From contig JAKZAP010000022.1 in NCBI GenBank assembly GCA_023053575.1, positions 11,326,518 through 11,390,517 on the forward strand: a DNA stretch of 64,000 bases, read 5' to 3'. The notes beneath the pieces were generated by a model. It did no database searches. It saw only the letters and a list, made by a program, of their open reading frames with translations, and was not told where the DNA came from. The DNA is from Branchinecta lynchi. Taxonomy: Eukaryota; Arthropoda; Branchiopoda; Anostraca; Branchinectidae. This document shows, piece by piece, positions 20,651 through 32,235 of the stretch (position 1 is the stretch's first letter; each line of letters begins with the position of its first letter). Position numbers and translations under genes: made by a program.

Positions 20651-22052
20651 ACAAGACCAAAGGTGTCGATGGGATCCCAAAAATCTAAGATTTGATCCAG
20701 ACAACTGGGTCTTGTCTTAGCCAGATCCAGTCTTCGCCAGACTCTTTGAACATTTTTACAATTAAAATTCAGAAACAGATTAAGGCCAAATAGCTAATCT
20801 CCTGAGAAAACCAAGTTCAGATTTGGATTCAGCATATGTGTTTACCCCTATAAGTCATATCTGTTTTGACGAAAACTTCCTGCCAATTTCCCGTTTCCGG
20901 CCGAACTCCAGAACTACTTGTCCGGCGAAAAAAGAAAGCTCAAAGACGAAATCAGGGTATCTTCTTTCCCCAGTAATGTACATCTAATCAACTTCAAATA
21001 GAAATTTAGCTTATAACAAATTCCGATTCCAGCCGGATTCCGGTCGAACTATATGTCCGGGTAAAATACGATTGTCACACAGGGACTCAGCATCTCTTCT
21101 TACCCCTAAGTCGCTTATCTAATCAACTAGAAATAAAACTTTGACTTCCAACAGTTTTCCGGTTTTGGCCGGATTCCGGACGAACTACATGTCCGGGTAG
21201 AAACTTGTTTTCACATAAGTGTTCAGCATGTCTTCTTGCCCTAAATCGAACATCTAATCAACTCCAAATAAAACTTTTAATTTTGACAAACTTTCCGGTT
21301 TGGGCCGGATTCCGGTCGAAATACTTGTCCGTAGAGAAAATGGTTTTCACCATCGTCTTCAGCATGTCTCCCTACCTCTAAATCGAACATTTAATCAACT
21401 TCAAATAAAACTTTTACTTTCAACAAACTTTCCGATTTGGGCCGGATTCCAGGCGAAATACTTGTCAATCGAGAAAATAGTTTTCACCATCGTCTTCAGC
21501 ATGTCTTCCTACCCCTAAATCGAACATCTAATCAATTTCAAATAAAACTTTTACTTTCAACAAACTTTCCGGTTTGGGCCGGATTCCGGGCGAAATACTT
21601 GTCCGTCGAGAAAATATTTTTCACCATCGTCTTCAGCATGTCTTCCTACCCCTAAATCAAACATCTAATCAACTTCAAAGAAAACTTTTACTTTCAACAA
21701 ACTTTCCGGTTTTGGCCGGATTCCGGGCGAACTACTTGTCCGATGACAAAATGGTTTGAACCATCGTATTCAGCATGTCTTCTTACCCGATAATCGACTA
21801 TCACATTAGCTGTTTCAAAATATTTTGTTTGTCCCTTAATTTGAATCCCCTCCCCCACCCCTAAATGTAGAGCTACAAAGCCCATCTACGAACTTGACTG
21901 GTCCGACGACCCAACGAACCCTCACACCAAGTTTCATCAAAATATCTCATTCCCTTCGAGAGTTATCGTGCTTACAGACGGACGGACGGACAGACGGACA
22001 ACTTTTGCGATGTCATAGGTATCCCTCCACTTACGTTTTGGGATCCCAAAAA
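20651..22052 (-). mobile_element. Complete family A element (1.4 kb), 137-bp tandem core
   Basis: Left end ACAAGACCAAAGG + GATGGGATCCCAAAAATC; right end TTACGTTTTGGGATCCCAAA. Core units centre on CGGCCGAATTCCGG-type sequence and ACTTGTCCGG; the last three or four are spaced 137 bp. Next to the right end are a GGACGGACGGACAGACGG tract and TTTCATCAAAATATCTCATT. No coding capacity. Palindromic ends, tandem core and no visible target duplication recall HINE/pearl-type rolling-circle relatives; that is inference. Confidence 0.82.
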
Positions 22053-22820
22053 CTTAAGCCGATCTGCTTCTCTTATTTAACTTCCCAGCTTTGCATGCAT
22101 TTATGCCAATATAAAGTTCAGTGCAAATTAAGAAAAATATTTTTCGTCCTTATCTCTCTCCTTGTGATTTACCTACAAAAACAAATTACAAATTATGTAT
22201 AATCTCCTGAATAGACATACCCGTGCCTCTTCACTCCCCCTGTTTTGTATATATTATACTGTTTATATTTATATCATAATTTTTTAACTTGGAGTGCCGA
22301 AATTATTTGCGAAATTATTTTAGATACCCATTTCTGTATCTTCTTATAATTAAGTTGTTTTTGTATCGTTGAAGTGGAAGTTGATTAATTTTTTCAAGGA
22401 CACGGTATTATAGTAACGAAAGTTTTGATTTTAGCTTTTATGTTTTGATTGCTCTTAACAATTTATGAAGGTGTGAAAATTGCTAAACCACAACGGAAGT
22501 TTGCACACTAAAATTTGAAGCGACCTTGCCATTGGGTCTCCTTGTACTCTCACCTACTTAAACCTTACGTTATAAATGTTATAAATGACTCATCAAATCT
22601 TAATATTTAGCTTACATTTATGTTCAAACAATACATAAAACGGAGACGTCAGCTGCGACTCTTTTGCAGCAAAACTTTTTCGTCGCTGACGTATCCGTCT
22701 TATGCGTTGTTTGCATATAAGATAAGATAAGATTAGATAAGAGTTATTTTCATAAACGCACATAAGGCCATGCAAACAACATAACGATACCAAAACGAAC
22801 CATAACCTAAACAACAGAAG
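22053..22820. other. AT-rich intergenic DNA
   Basis: Nothing recognised except a GATAAGATAAGATTAGATAA tract at 22716-22740. Confidence 0.4.
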
Positions 22821-22822
22821 TA

Positions 22823-23163
22823 CACTGTCAAAAGTTCCATAGCAGATAACACTAGGATGCGCGGTTTCAACAGACAATGCGTAACAGATAACACTTATAT
22901 TGCTATTTGTTGTGTTTGAAAACGTTATGCATGAAATGTTATGCATAACAAGTTTGTTGGGAAGAGCCAAAACCATATCTACTGCGGCTTTATTCCATAT
23001 CGTCATGATGTCGGAAACTTAGCAGATAGTTTTCGATTCTTCGTGATGGTAACGCTTATTACGCATAACATTTTGAAACACAACAAATAATCCGAACTTT
23101 TATCGGTTGCGCATTATCTGTTGAAACCACGCATCCTCGTGTTATCTGTTCTGAAACTTCTGT
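22823..23163. mobile_element. Family D MITE (~340 bp)
   Basis: Starts CACTGTCAAAAGTTCC after TA and ends GAAACTTCTGT before A; inverted arms contain GATAACACTAGGATGCGCGG and GATGTCGGAAAC. Other copies at 25439, 31390, 50089, 51087, 52966. Non-coding; TA at the edge suggests a Tc1/mariner-type mobiliser. Confidence 0.75.
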
Positions 23164-23759
23164 AACTACAAACAAAATTCCATGTGGATCATGGCCACCT
23201 TAAGGAATCTTCCCAAATTCTAACATCACTAAAACATCTACTTTTCAAAATTTGTTTAAACCTTTCCTACCCCCACACAATGTTTCCCAGTCAGTTTGGG
23301 CTCAAGGAGTATTTATTTACATCTAGATAATTGTTAGATTCATGAAAATAATACGTAAGAGCCAGCTGAGATTTATTTTAACGATATTTCGGTCCATCTT
23401 GGGGTGGAAACCAAACCTGAGCTTATTATTTTCGGCCCGTGACGTTTTTGTGACGTCATGAAAGAAATAGGGAAGTTCGATGAAATTAAAATTATTAATG
23501 TTGCAGAATATATATTTGGATCTATATATATAGAGCCGAACGGCCAGTGAGGTGACGTTTACACTTATAAACTGTTCTAGGGACAATCAGTTCCGTTAGT
23601 AAATGGAAAATGTTGACTTTTCGTGTGGCGTCACGAGCCATAGATAATCGGCTAAAGCTTAGTTACCACCCATCTTGGCGGGCTTTCATGCCTGAAGATG
23701 ACCCGTGCCAAGAATTGCTAAAATAAACTTCAGCTGACTTCTCCGCTTAACGCTAAAAA

Positions 23760-23992
23760 GTTAAGTTCAAAATTCAAGATGCAAGTGTTACCCTTTTGGA
23801 TGTTTCTTCGTCGCTATCAAAAATCATTGACAACAGAACCCAACCAGCGCACGACCTTCTACACTGCTTCCTGGCCGACGATTGAAATTAAGTGTCTTTT
23901 TGTGTATGTTTATGTGTTTTATTTACTTTCTTCATTTACTCCGCTTTCTGAAAAGGGCGGGTTATAAGTAAATTACTTACTTACTTACTTAA
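23760..23992 (+). repeat. Family T repeat with (ACTT)n tail
   Basis: ATTCAAGATGCAAGTGTTAC, GACAACAGAACCCAACCAGC, TTTACTCCGCTTTCTGAAAA, GGGCGGGTTATAAGTAAATT then (ACTT)n. Copies at 36600-37285 (interrupted by R) and, inverted tail only, at 62725-62770. The ordered 3' tail with microsatellite suggests a retroposon. Confidence 0.6.
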
Positions 23993-24267
23993 ATATGATT
24001 CACAGTCAGCTTGGGCTGACTGCATAGTAATGCTTTTCAAGATGAAAGTGCTTCCTAGATGGACGTTTGAAATTACAGCAAGAACCGAAATTTTTTCCTG
24101 CAAGTCCTCGGTGCACTAAAGTAGGTAATGTGCACGCTCATGACTCGTATAGTAAAATTAGCCATATTTCACTTCAGCGCTTCCAAGCGGACTATTTCTG
24201 TTAATCCCCCTGTGCCTCGCCATCAGCAATTGTGACAGTCATAGTAAAATAGTCTATATGACCAACA

Positions 24268-24400
24268 CACGCCAGTGATCCTCAGGAAGAAGGAGTAAGC
24301 GTGTCCGTACGACTCAAACTCAACGACTCAAACTCAACGACTCAATCCTGTGCCAATCAATAACCGCGATCTTTGGCAGCAGCTGTGACACCACTTGAAA
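24268..24400 (+). repeat. Family H repeat
   Basis: CTCAGGAAGAAGGAGTAAGC, GACTCAAACTCAACGACTCA, CCGCGATCTTTGG and GCTGTGACACCACTT recur at 37938-38140 and, diverged, at 61896-62090. Class unknown. Confidence 0.6.
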
Positions 24401-24665
24401 TGAAATGATGGTTTAATCCGTAATATCTTTAAATATATATAAATAGCTTTGGATATGTCAATACAAATAAAGACACTTCAAGCAATATCAATCAACTCGA
24501 CAGGTCAATATTAATTATCTGATATCAATAAATAAACTACATTAATAAACAAAAGTCAGGTCAAAATTACATACCGTATCTCGTATAAAATTTCTAAATA
24601 AAACAATCAAGTTCGTAAATAAACTACATAAATAAACAAAAACAAGTCGAAATTGCATACCGCAG
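24400..24665 (-). mobile_element. 3' region of a second LINE type
   Basis: Follows the ORF2 C-terminus in the minus direction. It contains two copies, 90 bp apart, of AAATAAACTACATWAATAAAC followed by CATACCG (plus sense, 24530 and 24621). Confidence 0.55.
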
Positions 24666-25050
24666 CTAGGAACTGTTAAACTGTTTAATAAAGTATGGTA
24701 CAAAAGACTTTCGGTAACGCTCGGATGAGTGTATTGGAGGAGGAATTAGTTGCTTCTTCTGATTCAATGTGAGATTTTCGGTCATTCTTGTGTTTTGGCA
24801 ACTTCTTTTTTTGGAGAACTCGGGCAGAATGTCACGATGTAATTCGGACGCTAGTATTTGTGTGTCAAATCTCATGGTAAGCATATGCCTCCTTTGTCTT
24901 AACGACGTGATCTTTAAGATCTCCAAGCTTTTTTCATAATCCTCATATCCCATTCCCAATATTACTTTGCATGCTCTCTTTTGGATCTGCTCAGTTTTTT
25001 CATGTTGTTCTTCGGTGAGTGAGCTGTGCCAGACAGGACATGCGTCCTGT
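24666..25050 (-). pseudogene. LINE ORF2 C-terminus (second LINE type)
   Basis: The minus strand reads CPVWHSSLTEEQHEKTEQIQ then KRACKVILG, YEDYEKSLEILKI, LRQRRHMLTMRFD and RYRKSFVPYFIKQFN before a stop. The CP-W, E-IQKRA, Y-Y-L-L-L-RR and RY-SF-PY pattern is the conserved region behind the reverse transcriptase in Jockey/CR1-like LINEs. It is not the same family as the 3.5-7.3 kb LINE, whose C-terminus lacks this block. The copy is 5'-truncated near 25050; the remaining frame is open. Confidence 0.8.
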
Positions 25051-25172
25051 CTGCCTTTCTTCCGCTAGATACCCGGAGAGGCCGGAGATTTTGGATCGGC
25101 AAGGAGAGATAGTTATGAAGAGTATAGATCCACAGGCTGATGAGTAGAAAATCCTGCAATCTGCCTCCCAGG

Positions 25173-25307
25173 CAAGGCCCCCCCCCCCCGAAACATGCAA
25201 AAATAATCATTTTTATAGGCTTTTCCCTCTGATTTATGTCTTTTTTGTCCGACCGGCAGGCAACCCCCCCCCCCCCCCCCCCCAAATAAATCCTGGATAC
25301 GGGCCTG
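25173..25307 (-). mobile_element. G-tract MITE (family P1) with 8-bp duplication
   Basis: Bounded by CTCCCAGG at 25165-25172 and 25308-25315. Inside: CAAGG + C-run, GAAACATGCAAAAATAATCA, AGGCTTTTCCCTCTGAT, GTCCGACCGG, a C-run of about 20, then CCTGGATACGGGCCTG. The left terminal repeat is shortened. Confidence 0.85.
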
Positions 25308-25438
25308 CTCCCAGGTAATGGAGGTTTTGCATATGTCTCAGTTCTAGAAAATGAAAGCCTCCCACTACCTGATCTGGCTCTTTACTATGTCTACACAAGT
25401 GCTGATTATGAGGACAGTGGGGGACAAACGAAAACTAC

Positions 25439-26062
25439 ACTGTCAGAAGTTTCATAACAGACAACCCAATGAAAAATTTATCTCAAAATAATGCTATGAA
25501 GTAGTACGAAAAAGTAACATGCAGTACTAACGATGCTACTACATGCTTCTACTTCAAGGCTACCATGTTACTGCATACTACTATATGCTACTATTAGCAA
25601 GACTGGATGCTATTATGGCAAGACAGGATGCTACTGGATACTACTACATAAGATTGGACCACTCTGAGGCACATTAAATGATAGTATTCTTTGCTATTAC
25701 ATAGTATTACATGCAACGCTTTCGTACTTCTACCATAGTACTACGCAGGCTACAAATATTTTATCGGGAACAGAAGGATGCGGGGTTTCAACAGACACCA
25801 GGAAGAGCCGAAAAATCGCTAAAAAGCATCTGCTGAATTTTCCGACATCCTGACGACAAACAAAAAAGTCAATGGATGCTTTTTATGGCTGTTTTTTGGC
25901 TCTTCCCGGTAATGCTTGTTCTGCATAACTGCATATATGTATGCAGAACATTCTGCACATTCCAACACAACAGGTAACATCGCAAGTGTTGTCTGCTATA
26001 CACTGTCTGTTGAAATCGCGCATCCTTCTGTTGTCTGTTATGAAACTTCTGACAGTGTAGTC
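25439..26062. mobile_element. Family D MITE with nested insertion
   Basis: CACTGTCAGAAGTTTCATAA at the left and GAAACTTCTGACAGTG at the right, TA on each side. The left arm is split by 25464-25770, a TACTAC/ATGCTACT-rich segment flanked by AAC on both sides; the D arm resumes with AGAAGGATGCGGGGTTTCAA. Non-coding. Confidence 0.75.
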
Positions 26063-26175
26063 CGCTTGGATCGCTGCACTGAAATATGGCGAATTTCACA
26101 TCCAGAATCTCTGCACTCTAACGTATGCTTAACGACTAGATACTTATTCTTATGCCGAAAACGTTCAGTGCATGA

Positions 26176-26359
26176 CACGGCCGTAACCAGGGGGGAGGGG
26201 GGCTATGGGGTTGACCCGCCCCCCTCCCGAAACATACAAAAATAACGATTTTTATAGGCTTTTCCCTCTGATCTATGTGTTTTTTGTACTTTTTTGTCCG
26301 ACCAGCAGTCAATACCCCCCCCCCCCCCCCCCCGAAAAAAATTCCTGGATACGGGCCTG
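26176..26359. mobile_element. G-tract MITE (family P1), near full length
   Basis: CACGGCCGTAACCAGG at left, CCTGGATACGGGCCTG at right, flanked by GTGCATGA (26168-26175) and GTGCATGC (26360-26367). Contains GGGGGGAGGGGGG, CCGCCCCCCTCCCGAAACA, and a C run before the right end. Confidence 0.87.
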
Positions 26360-26847
26360 GTGCATGCACAGACATGCACCATGCACCTAGTGAAGGAGAT
26401 TGCTCGGACAGCACACACTAAATAAATCCGCAAAATGAGAGACCTAATATAGATGTTCCTAAAATAATTGACGTTTTCTGATAGGACAAGCTAACCGTCA
26501 GATCGCTAGTTTTTTTGTTTTACTTTGTTTGGATACACCTCGTCTGCCGCTGTTTCTTTTATATGCAGTTTAGTGTACCGTACACCTTTGATCGAAGGGA
26601 TTGACCCCTCGTGAAAGTATTAGAATCACTTAACTAATAAAGATTAATAATTCAGCAAGGTATCTCACAGTTACAACGGACTAAACTGGCGAATTATCAT
26701 CTACTCAGATATTCACTCTCACGATTATTTGTGCTAATAGGGGTTGACCTTAAGTTAGACATGAAACGATGCTATTGGGAGTGCGCCTACATTCTTGATT
26801 TATTTTGATTTCTTTGATGATTTTTGTCCTTTTGTCATTTATTAATC

Positions 26848-27155
26848 GAGACCGACTAAAAAGAGTCACGGCACGGCATGGCAAGGCTTGGGAGGCACGA
26901 GTAATAGATCTTGTGTTTATTGATCCAACTCGTAGCACCGACATGGCACTAAAAAAAAGAAAATAAGAAGAGATTAGCAAGTGGAGAAGTGGAAAAGTAA
27001 GTGAGAGTTCGCAACTCTAGAGCCTAAAAGATGGCACGTTAGAACATTGTTCCCGCCCCTCACTTTGAAGCCTGAAAGGGTCCTTCTAGATCTCGTGCCT
27101 CTTTTTAGTATTCGTGCCTCTAAGACTCGTGTTTGTGCCTCTTTTTAGTCGATCC
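26848..27155. mobile_element. Family G element (short)
   Basis: Left GAGACCGACTAAAAAGAG with ACGGCACGGCATGGC; right GTGCCTCTTTTTAGTCGATC. Same termini as 35076-35317 and 3654-4411. The flanking duplication is not clean (GTCATT occurs on both sides but displaced). Confidence 0.7.
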
Positions 27156-27862
27156 GTCATTCGACTATTTTTCCTCTTACCATCGGAGGAGAAGATTTGG
27201 CCCGACTGGGAACTTTTTCTTTGTTTTGCTTTGTTTTCATTTTCGTCTATATGTGAAGCTCACGGTAATTGTTGTATTTGTACTTTTTCTTTTTCTTATT
27301 TAGTTCATAATGAATAAGTGAAAGGAATGAAGTTTACTACCCATTTTATGAGATAAAAGTTACAAACGGAGTATGAGAGAAAAAGACCGAAAAAACACAT
27401 CACATAAGACATGCATTTTAATTTTCTTATTTACACGCTGGGCAACATATAAGTCCTAAAACAGCAGAATTCATGGTCGACAGATATATCTAGCTTCCCA
27501 TTTCAACTTGCTTTCCTAATTTCTAATCATCTTGTAACTTAATACGACGTTACCGATTTTCCTTACCGAATAATTAAAAAAAAAATTTACGAGTTTTTTA
27601 TCATATACTCCGATTTTTTAAAATGGCGGGTCACTAATAAATAAACCCTTTCTTAAGCAATCAGAACTCAACTTTTACACGTTTTCCATTACCCCGCTTT
27701 CTATTAGCTTCTTGTGCTAGAACCATAGAAAAAGATTCCCCTTACTTAGGGGGTTTACTGTATTTAAAGTCAAAGACCCGATACCCGATAGCGACTTTTT
27801 GAAGAAATTTGGTTCATTTTACAAACAAACAAAAAAGTAATTTTCATATGAAAACAACAATA

Positions 27863-28257
27863 GTTGCGTTTTTGCAGATACCATGGTATCTGATACCACG
27901 GTCTAAAGTCGTTTTTGCAGTTATCGTGGTATCTGATACCACGGTCAAAAGGTGTTTTTGCAGTTATCGTGGTATCAGATATTCAGATACTACGGTCCGA
28001 CCGTGGTAACTGGTCGTGGTATCTGAAAAGTCTTCTCACTTTCATCAAATTTTGTCAGATTGGTGAGAAAGAAGTTTAGCACTTAGTGATGTAACTGGAT
28101 ATCTGTTTTTCTTTTGGGATGACTTTCAAAAGTACAATTTCGGCAATAGTCGTTTTTGCAGAGCACAGTGTATCAGATACCACGATAACTGCAAAAACGA
28201 CTAATTGCAGATCCAGTTACCGTGGTAACAGATACCATGGTATCAGGAAAACGCAAC
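27863..28257. mobile_element. Family C MITE, complete (395 bp)
   Basis: GTTGCGTTTTTGCAGATACC at left, its complement (mutated near ATCAGGAAAACGCAAC) at right, TA on each side. The interior consists of repeated GTGGTATCTGATACCACGGT palindromes separated by GTTTTTGCAGTTATCG, and a central ~130-bp unique part. Non-coding; TA duplications suggest Tc1/mariner-type mobilisation. Confidence 0.85.
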
Positions 28258-28799
28258 TAATATACCTAGTGTGTGTTTGATCTTAATTGTTTGCTAGAAA
28301 AAGAAAAACTAATTTTAAGTACAAAACAGGTTTCGAGGCGTGAGAAACTCCGTTCAAAAATCTCCACCTCCATTTTTTAACAAATGTTCAAGTACCATTA
28401 ACAAAAAATGTTGTTATTTGTACGTGCTGTATCCCACTTTGGCCTGGACAGAGATACTCAGGGCCCCTCTACCTATTTAGTAATTTAGCAACTTTACTTT
28501 TACTATTGTGTTTGTTTGACATACTTTATAAAATAGACAAGCAGACTTGAATAAAATAGACAAGTACCAACTACACTTTTGTAAACATAATAATTTTTAG
28601 ATTTACCACTTTGCACCCTGGAAGAGGTCTGGGCCTTTGGCAGCTGGCTAGTTGGTCTAGGTAGCAGTTCACCTTTGACCTCATTATAGGCTAAACTAGG
28701 TTAAAATCGTGAGCGTGGATTAGCCCAGTACAGGACCTCAATATGCTAACAATCCCAATGGACTAAATCTCCAGATTGAGAGTATGCATCTTTGAGCTA

Positions 28800-29033
28800 C
28801 TTAAGAATTTTGGTCCAGGTTTGATGATCACGATAGTCTCTAAATGCCTCTTGTATTCGTACCATAATGGTGTCCCCTTTTCTAACAAAATTTACTGTTA
28901 AGTCATTTCGTCGAATAAGATGAGTATTAACTAAGGACCCGTGTGAGAGAACGCATCGTGAGAACTGGACTTGGTACAAAGTACAAACTGCATCGGGGAA
29001 AACGTGGTCGTGACAGGAGCACAATGGCCGCAT
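28800..29033 (-). other. Open frame of 78 codons, unknown
   Basis: Contains SHGSLVNTHLIRRNDLT and GDTIMVRIQEAF; it ends at a TAG just inside a unique region and is preceded by family F. Amino-acid use looks protein-like, but I recognise no family and no splice sites were established. It may be a transposon remnant or chance. Confidence 0.2.
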
Positions 29034-29044
29034 AGTTACGTTTA

Positions 29045-29330
29045 AACTGACTGATTGTCTTGTTTTAATTTTTTAATTAAATTATTTATTTTTTTTAACC
29101 GATTTGGGGGGGTTTTCTGGGTCAGCTAGTTATCCCTCTTGGATAATGTGCAAGGGATAAATATAATTTCTGGTAAACCCTCCGTGCCGGAATTGCAAAC
29201 GAAATATCTGAAATTCTATTTATCCCTCGCGTATCATCTTAGAGGGATAACTATCTGACCAAGAAAATCTCGTTTTTTATAATTTATTTTGTAATGAATG
29301 GTCAGCTTGGTTTCACACCTTATGTTTGTT
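29045..29330. mobile_element. Family F foldback MITE
   Basis: Inverted arms: GTCAGCTAGTTATCCCTCTT at left and GAGGGATAACTATCTGACC at right, with AAGGGATAAATA / TTTATCCCTCGCG inside. Matches 37399-37640. Outer limits approximate; the right end carries AATGGTCAGCTTGGTT, as in the other copy. Confidence 0.7.
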
Positions 29331-29365
29331 GTTATTTTAACCTGAGCTTAAAAAAGGATTGCACT

Positions 29366-29565
29366 CAGACCCGTATCCAGGAATTTATTTCGGGGGGGGG
29401 GGGGGGTTGCCTTTCGGGTTTTTTTTTTAACCTGCGAGTCGGACAAAAAAAAAATACAAAAAAGACATAGATCAGAGGGAAAAGCCTATAAAAATGATTA
29501 TTTTTGCACGTTTCGGGGGGGGGGGGGCAACCCCCTAACCCCCCCCCCCCCTGGATACGGCCGTG
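29366..29565. mobile_element. G-tract MITE (family P1), type copy, 8-bp duplication
   Basis: CAGACCCGTATCCAGG at left, CCTGGATACGGCCGTG at right, flanked by ATTGCACT at 29358-29365 and 29566-29573. Between lie a G run of ~15, GTCGGACAAAAA, AGACATAGATCAGAGG, AAAGCCTATAAAAATG, a G run of ~13, CAACCCCCTAACC and a C run. Eight-bp duplications with CA..TG ends fit hAT transposons. Encodes no protein. Confidence 0.9.
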
Positions 29566-29918
29566 ATTGCACTTAACGCTTAGTTTTTCTTATAAGAACC
29601 TTACCTTGATTTTTTTTTTCTTTAAATATATTGCGAATTCTGGTTCTGATAATATGGACCAACTTACTTTTCCTAACCGTTTGACATTATTTCTCTGAAG
29701 CTTTGAGTTTCATACAATATAGCAGGTCTGGCCTGACATTTGATTGATATGTATGGTTAATGGTGAATTAAGAGGGGCCAGTTCGAAAAAGTTATCATAG
29801 TTGACATACCACCATCTTGTTTGGTATCAGAATCAGATGCTCGACGGCCAGTCTAAAATATCCGCCTCGTTGCGCTCAGTAGATATTTTTTATAACGTAC
29901 CTCGCTTCGGCTTGGATA

Positions 29919-30076
29919 CACTGTCAAAAGTTTCTACGAATAAGGATGAAGTATTTGCTACTGGGATTAATCTTATCTCTATTGGGATGAAATTAATCCG
30001 AGTTTGGGATAATCTTATCTCAATAAAGACAAGATTAAACCCAGTAGCAAATACTGCAAGAGTTTTTGTTACAGTG
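29919..30076. mobile_element. Family E MITE
   Basis: CACTGTCAAAAGTTTCTACG at left, GTTACAGTG at right, TA on both sides. Arms include GTATTTGCTACTGGGATTAA and its complement; the centre is AATCTTATCTC. Other copies at 32236, 33906 and 37345. Confidence 0.78.
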
Positions 30077-30286
30077 TAGGTAATTTTAGATGGCCGTCTC
30101 GATGTTATTTTCCGACCATTAACCTCGATGTCGGAAATTAAAGGAGTTGCATCGTAAGCATTCTAGCATTTACAACGTCTAAAGCCCCCCACCCAACATC
30201 CAAGGTGAAGCCAGACTTGATCCGACCGCTAGGGCATCTAGTGGCGCGGTTCGGAAGCATCTGACATGGGGAGGTTGGGATCATCA

Positions 30287-30699
30287 GTTGCGTTTTCGCA
30301 CATACCATGGTATCTGATGCCACGGTCTAAAGTCGAATTTGCAGTTATCGTGGTATCTGATACCACGGTCAAAAGGTGTTTTTGTAGTTATCGTGGTATC
30401 TGTCCAGTTATCGTGGTATCTGATATTAAGATACTACGGTCCGACCGTGGTAACTGGTCGTGGTATCTGAAAGTCATCTCACTTTCATCAATTTTTGTCA
30501 GATTGGTGAGAAAGAAGTTTAGCACTTGGTGATGTAGCTGGATATCAGTTTTCTTTTGGGATGAGTTCGAAAGTGCAACTTCGGCAACCGTCTTTTCTGC
30601 AGATTAACCGTGTATCAGATACCACGATAACTGCAAAAACGACTAATTGCAGATCCAGTTACCGTGGTAACAGATACCATGGTATCTGCAAAAACACAA
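30287..30699. mobile_element. Family C MITE
   Basis: Same order as 27863-28257 (GTTGCGTTTTCGCACATACC; CGTGGTATCTGATACCACGG; TTAGCACTTGGTGATG; ACCATGGTATCTGCAAAAAC). Ends are mutated, so no TA pair is left. Confidence 0.8.
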
Positions 30700-30759
30700 T
30701 TTATGATAGTTTTTCTTTCTGAAAGTGGTGTCTTTCATGTATTTTTCAGGCTCTACTTT

Positions 30760-31000
30760 TTCAGTAGTGCGGAGGTTGATACGGCTTCGTATCATCCTGT
30801 CTGGAGGCTGATACGATATCATATCAACCTCTACAAAACCCATTGTCATGATTTAACTACCTGTGGAACATAGGAAGATATACACTACATACATGTTCGA
30901 GAAAAGTTATAACTTAATATCTACCTCTCTGGAGGTGGATATGACTTCATATCAACCTCTCTGGAGATGGATATGAAGTCATATGAAGCAATTTCCACCG
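30760..31000. repeat. ATATCAACCTC palindromic cluster
   Basis: GAGGTTGATACGGCTTCGTA, GGAGGCTGATACGATATCAT, ATCAACCTCTACA, then GGAGGTGGATATGACTTCAT, ATCAACCTCTCTGGAGATGG and ATATGAAGTCATATGAAG: at least three nested inverted pairs. Could be remnants of foldback elements. Confidence 0.5.
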
Positions 31001-31389
31001 CTAACAGTGTCTGTAACGGTTATCGTAATATAACTGACCGTCGGTCATGATATGTTCTACATATCATGGTGCAAGCAGAACCAGTGTATTTCGATGAATT
31101 CTTCAAGCTGTTTGTTTCACGCTTTTCGGATCTAAAGTATCATACATGGGGAAGTAAGTGGAGCAACAAATAGCAAGTATTCTTAGCTACCACGTACACA
31201 CATTTTTTTTAATCCGAAACACCACAACACAACTACCATGTAACAGAGAAAAAACCATTTAACCCTGTCTACGAGTTTCCCCACTCTTTTTAAACATTTA
31301 GAAATTGGAGATTTGTATGTAAATCCACTGACAGATAGTTTATTATGCCTCGAAATAAACTTGAAGAGTATACAAAAAATATATTACTG

Positions 31390-31747
31390 CACTGTCAGAA
31401 GTTTCATAACAGATAACACGAGAATGCGGGGTTTCAACGGATAATGCGTAACAGATAACACTTCGGATGTTATCTCATCTGTTTCCAAATGTTATGCATA
31501 AGAAGCGTTACCTTCAGGAAGAACCGAAAAACTGCCAAAAAGTATCTGCTGAGTTTTCCGACATCATGACGATAAGGAATAAAGTCAGTAGATGCTTTTT
31601 GGCTCGTCCTAACAAAGCTTGTTATGCATAACACTTCGTGCATAACGTTTTCAAACGCAAGAGATAACATCTGAAGTGTTATCTGTTACACATTATCTGT
31701 TGAAACCGCGCATCCTCGTATTATTTGTTATGAAACTTTTGACAGTG
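31390..31747. mobile_element. Family D MITE, complete (358 bp)
   Basis: CACTGTCAGAAGTTTCATAA and TGAAACTTTTGACAGTG as ends; arms with GATAACACTTCGGATGTTAT; centre CTGAGTTTTCCGACATCATG. Dinucleotides outside are TG on each side. Confidence 0.82.
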
Positions 31748-32235
31748 TGTTATATAAAAACTGACGAGAACAAAAACCAAAGAATGTTGCTTCTGGTTGG
31801 TTGAAACCGTAATTGTTAGGCGGACAATAGATTCCGTTCAGTTTCCACAGCATTATAATTTTCTTTTATTTCCAACGCTCTTCGGGACCTTCTTTTTTAA
31901 CGTCACACTTTCTCCGCACCTGATTGGCTGGTACTCTCTATACTTTAATCTTAACTTCGACCAACGTTAAAAGTATCCTCTGACTTCACTCGACATTCTG
32001 ATTTTTGCCGAAGTACCCGGCGTTCCAGAGTGTTGGTTAATAGTGTGTCATATATGGGAATTGACTCATTATACAGCGTGTGCTTCATTAAACCATATTA
32101 AAGGATATTTATTGATTTGCCTGTGAGGACTGACAATGATTATTAGGTAAACCAAGATTTCATTATTTTTCGTAGTTTAGATTAGTTTGCGCATGGCGTC
32201 GTTAAGTTCTTTTTTTGGTTCCCGCATGTTACATG

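Noticed and set aside
21300..21759. Three similar overlapping ~72-codon frames that look like a repeated protein
   Set aside because: They are the same 137-bp DNA repeat read in successive frames; 137 is not divisible by three and frames end at unit boundaries.
24530..24665. CRISPR-like spaced direct repeats
   Set aside because: Only two diverged copies 90 bp apart in a LINE 3' region of a eukaryotic genome.
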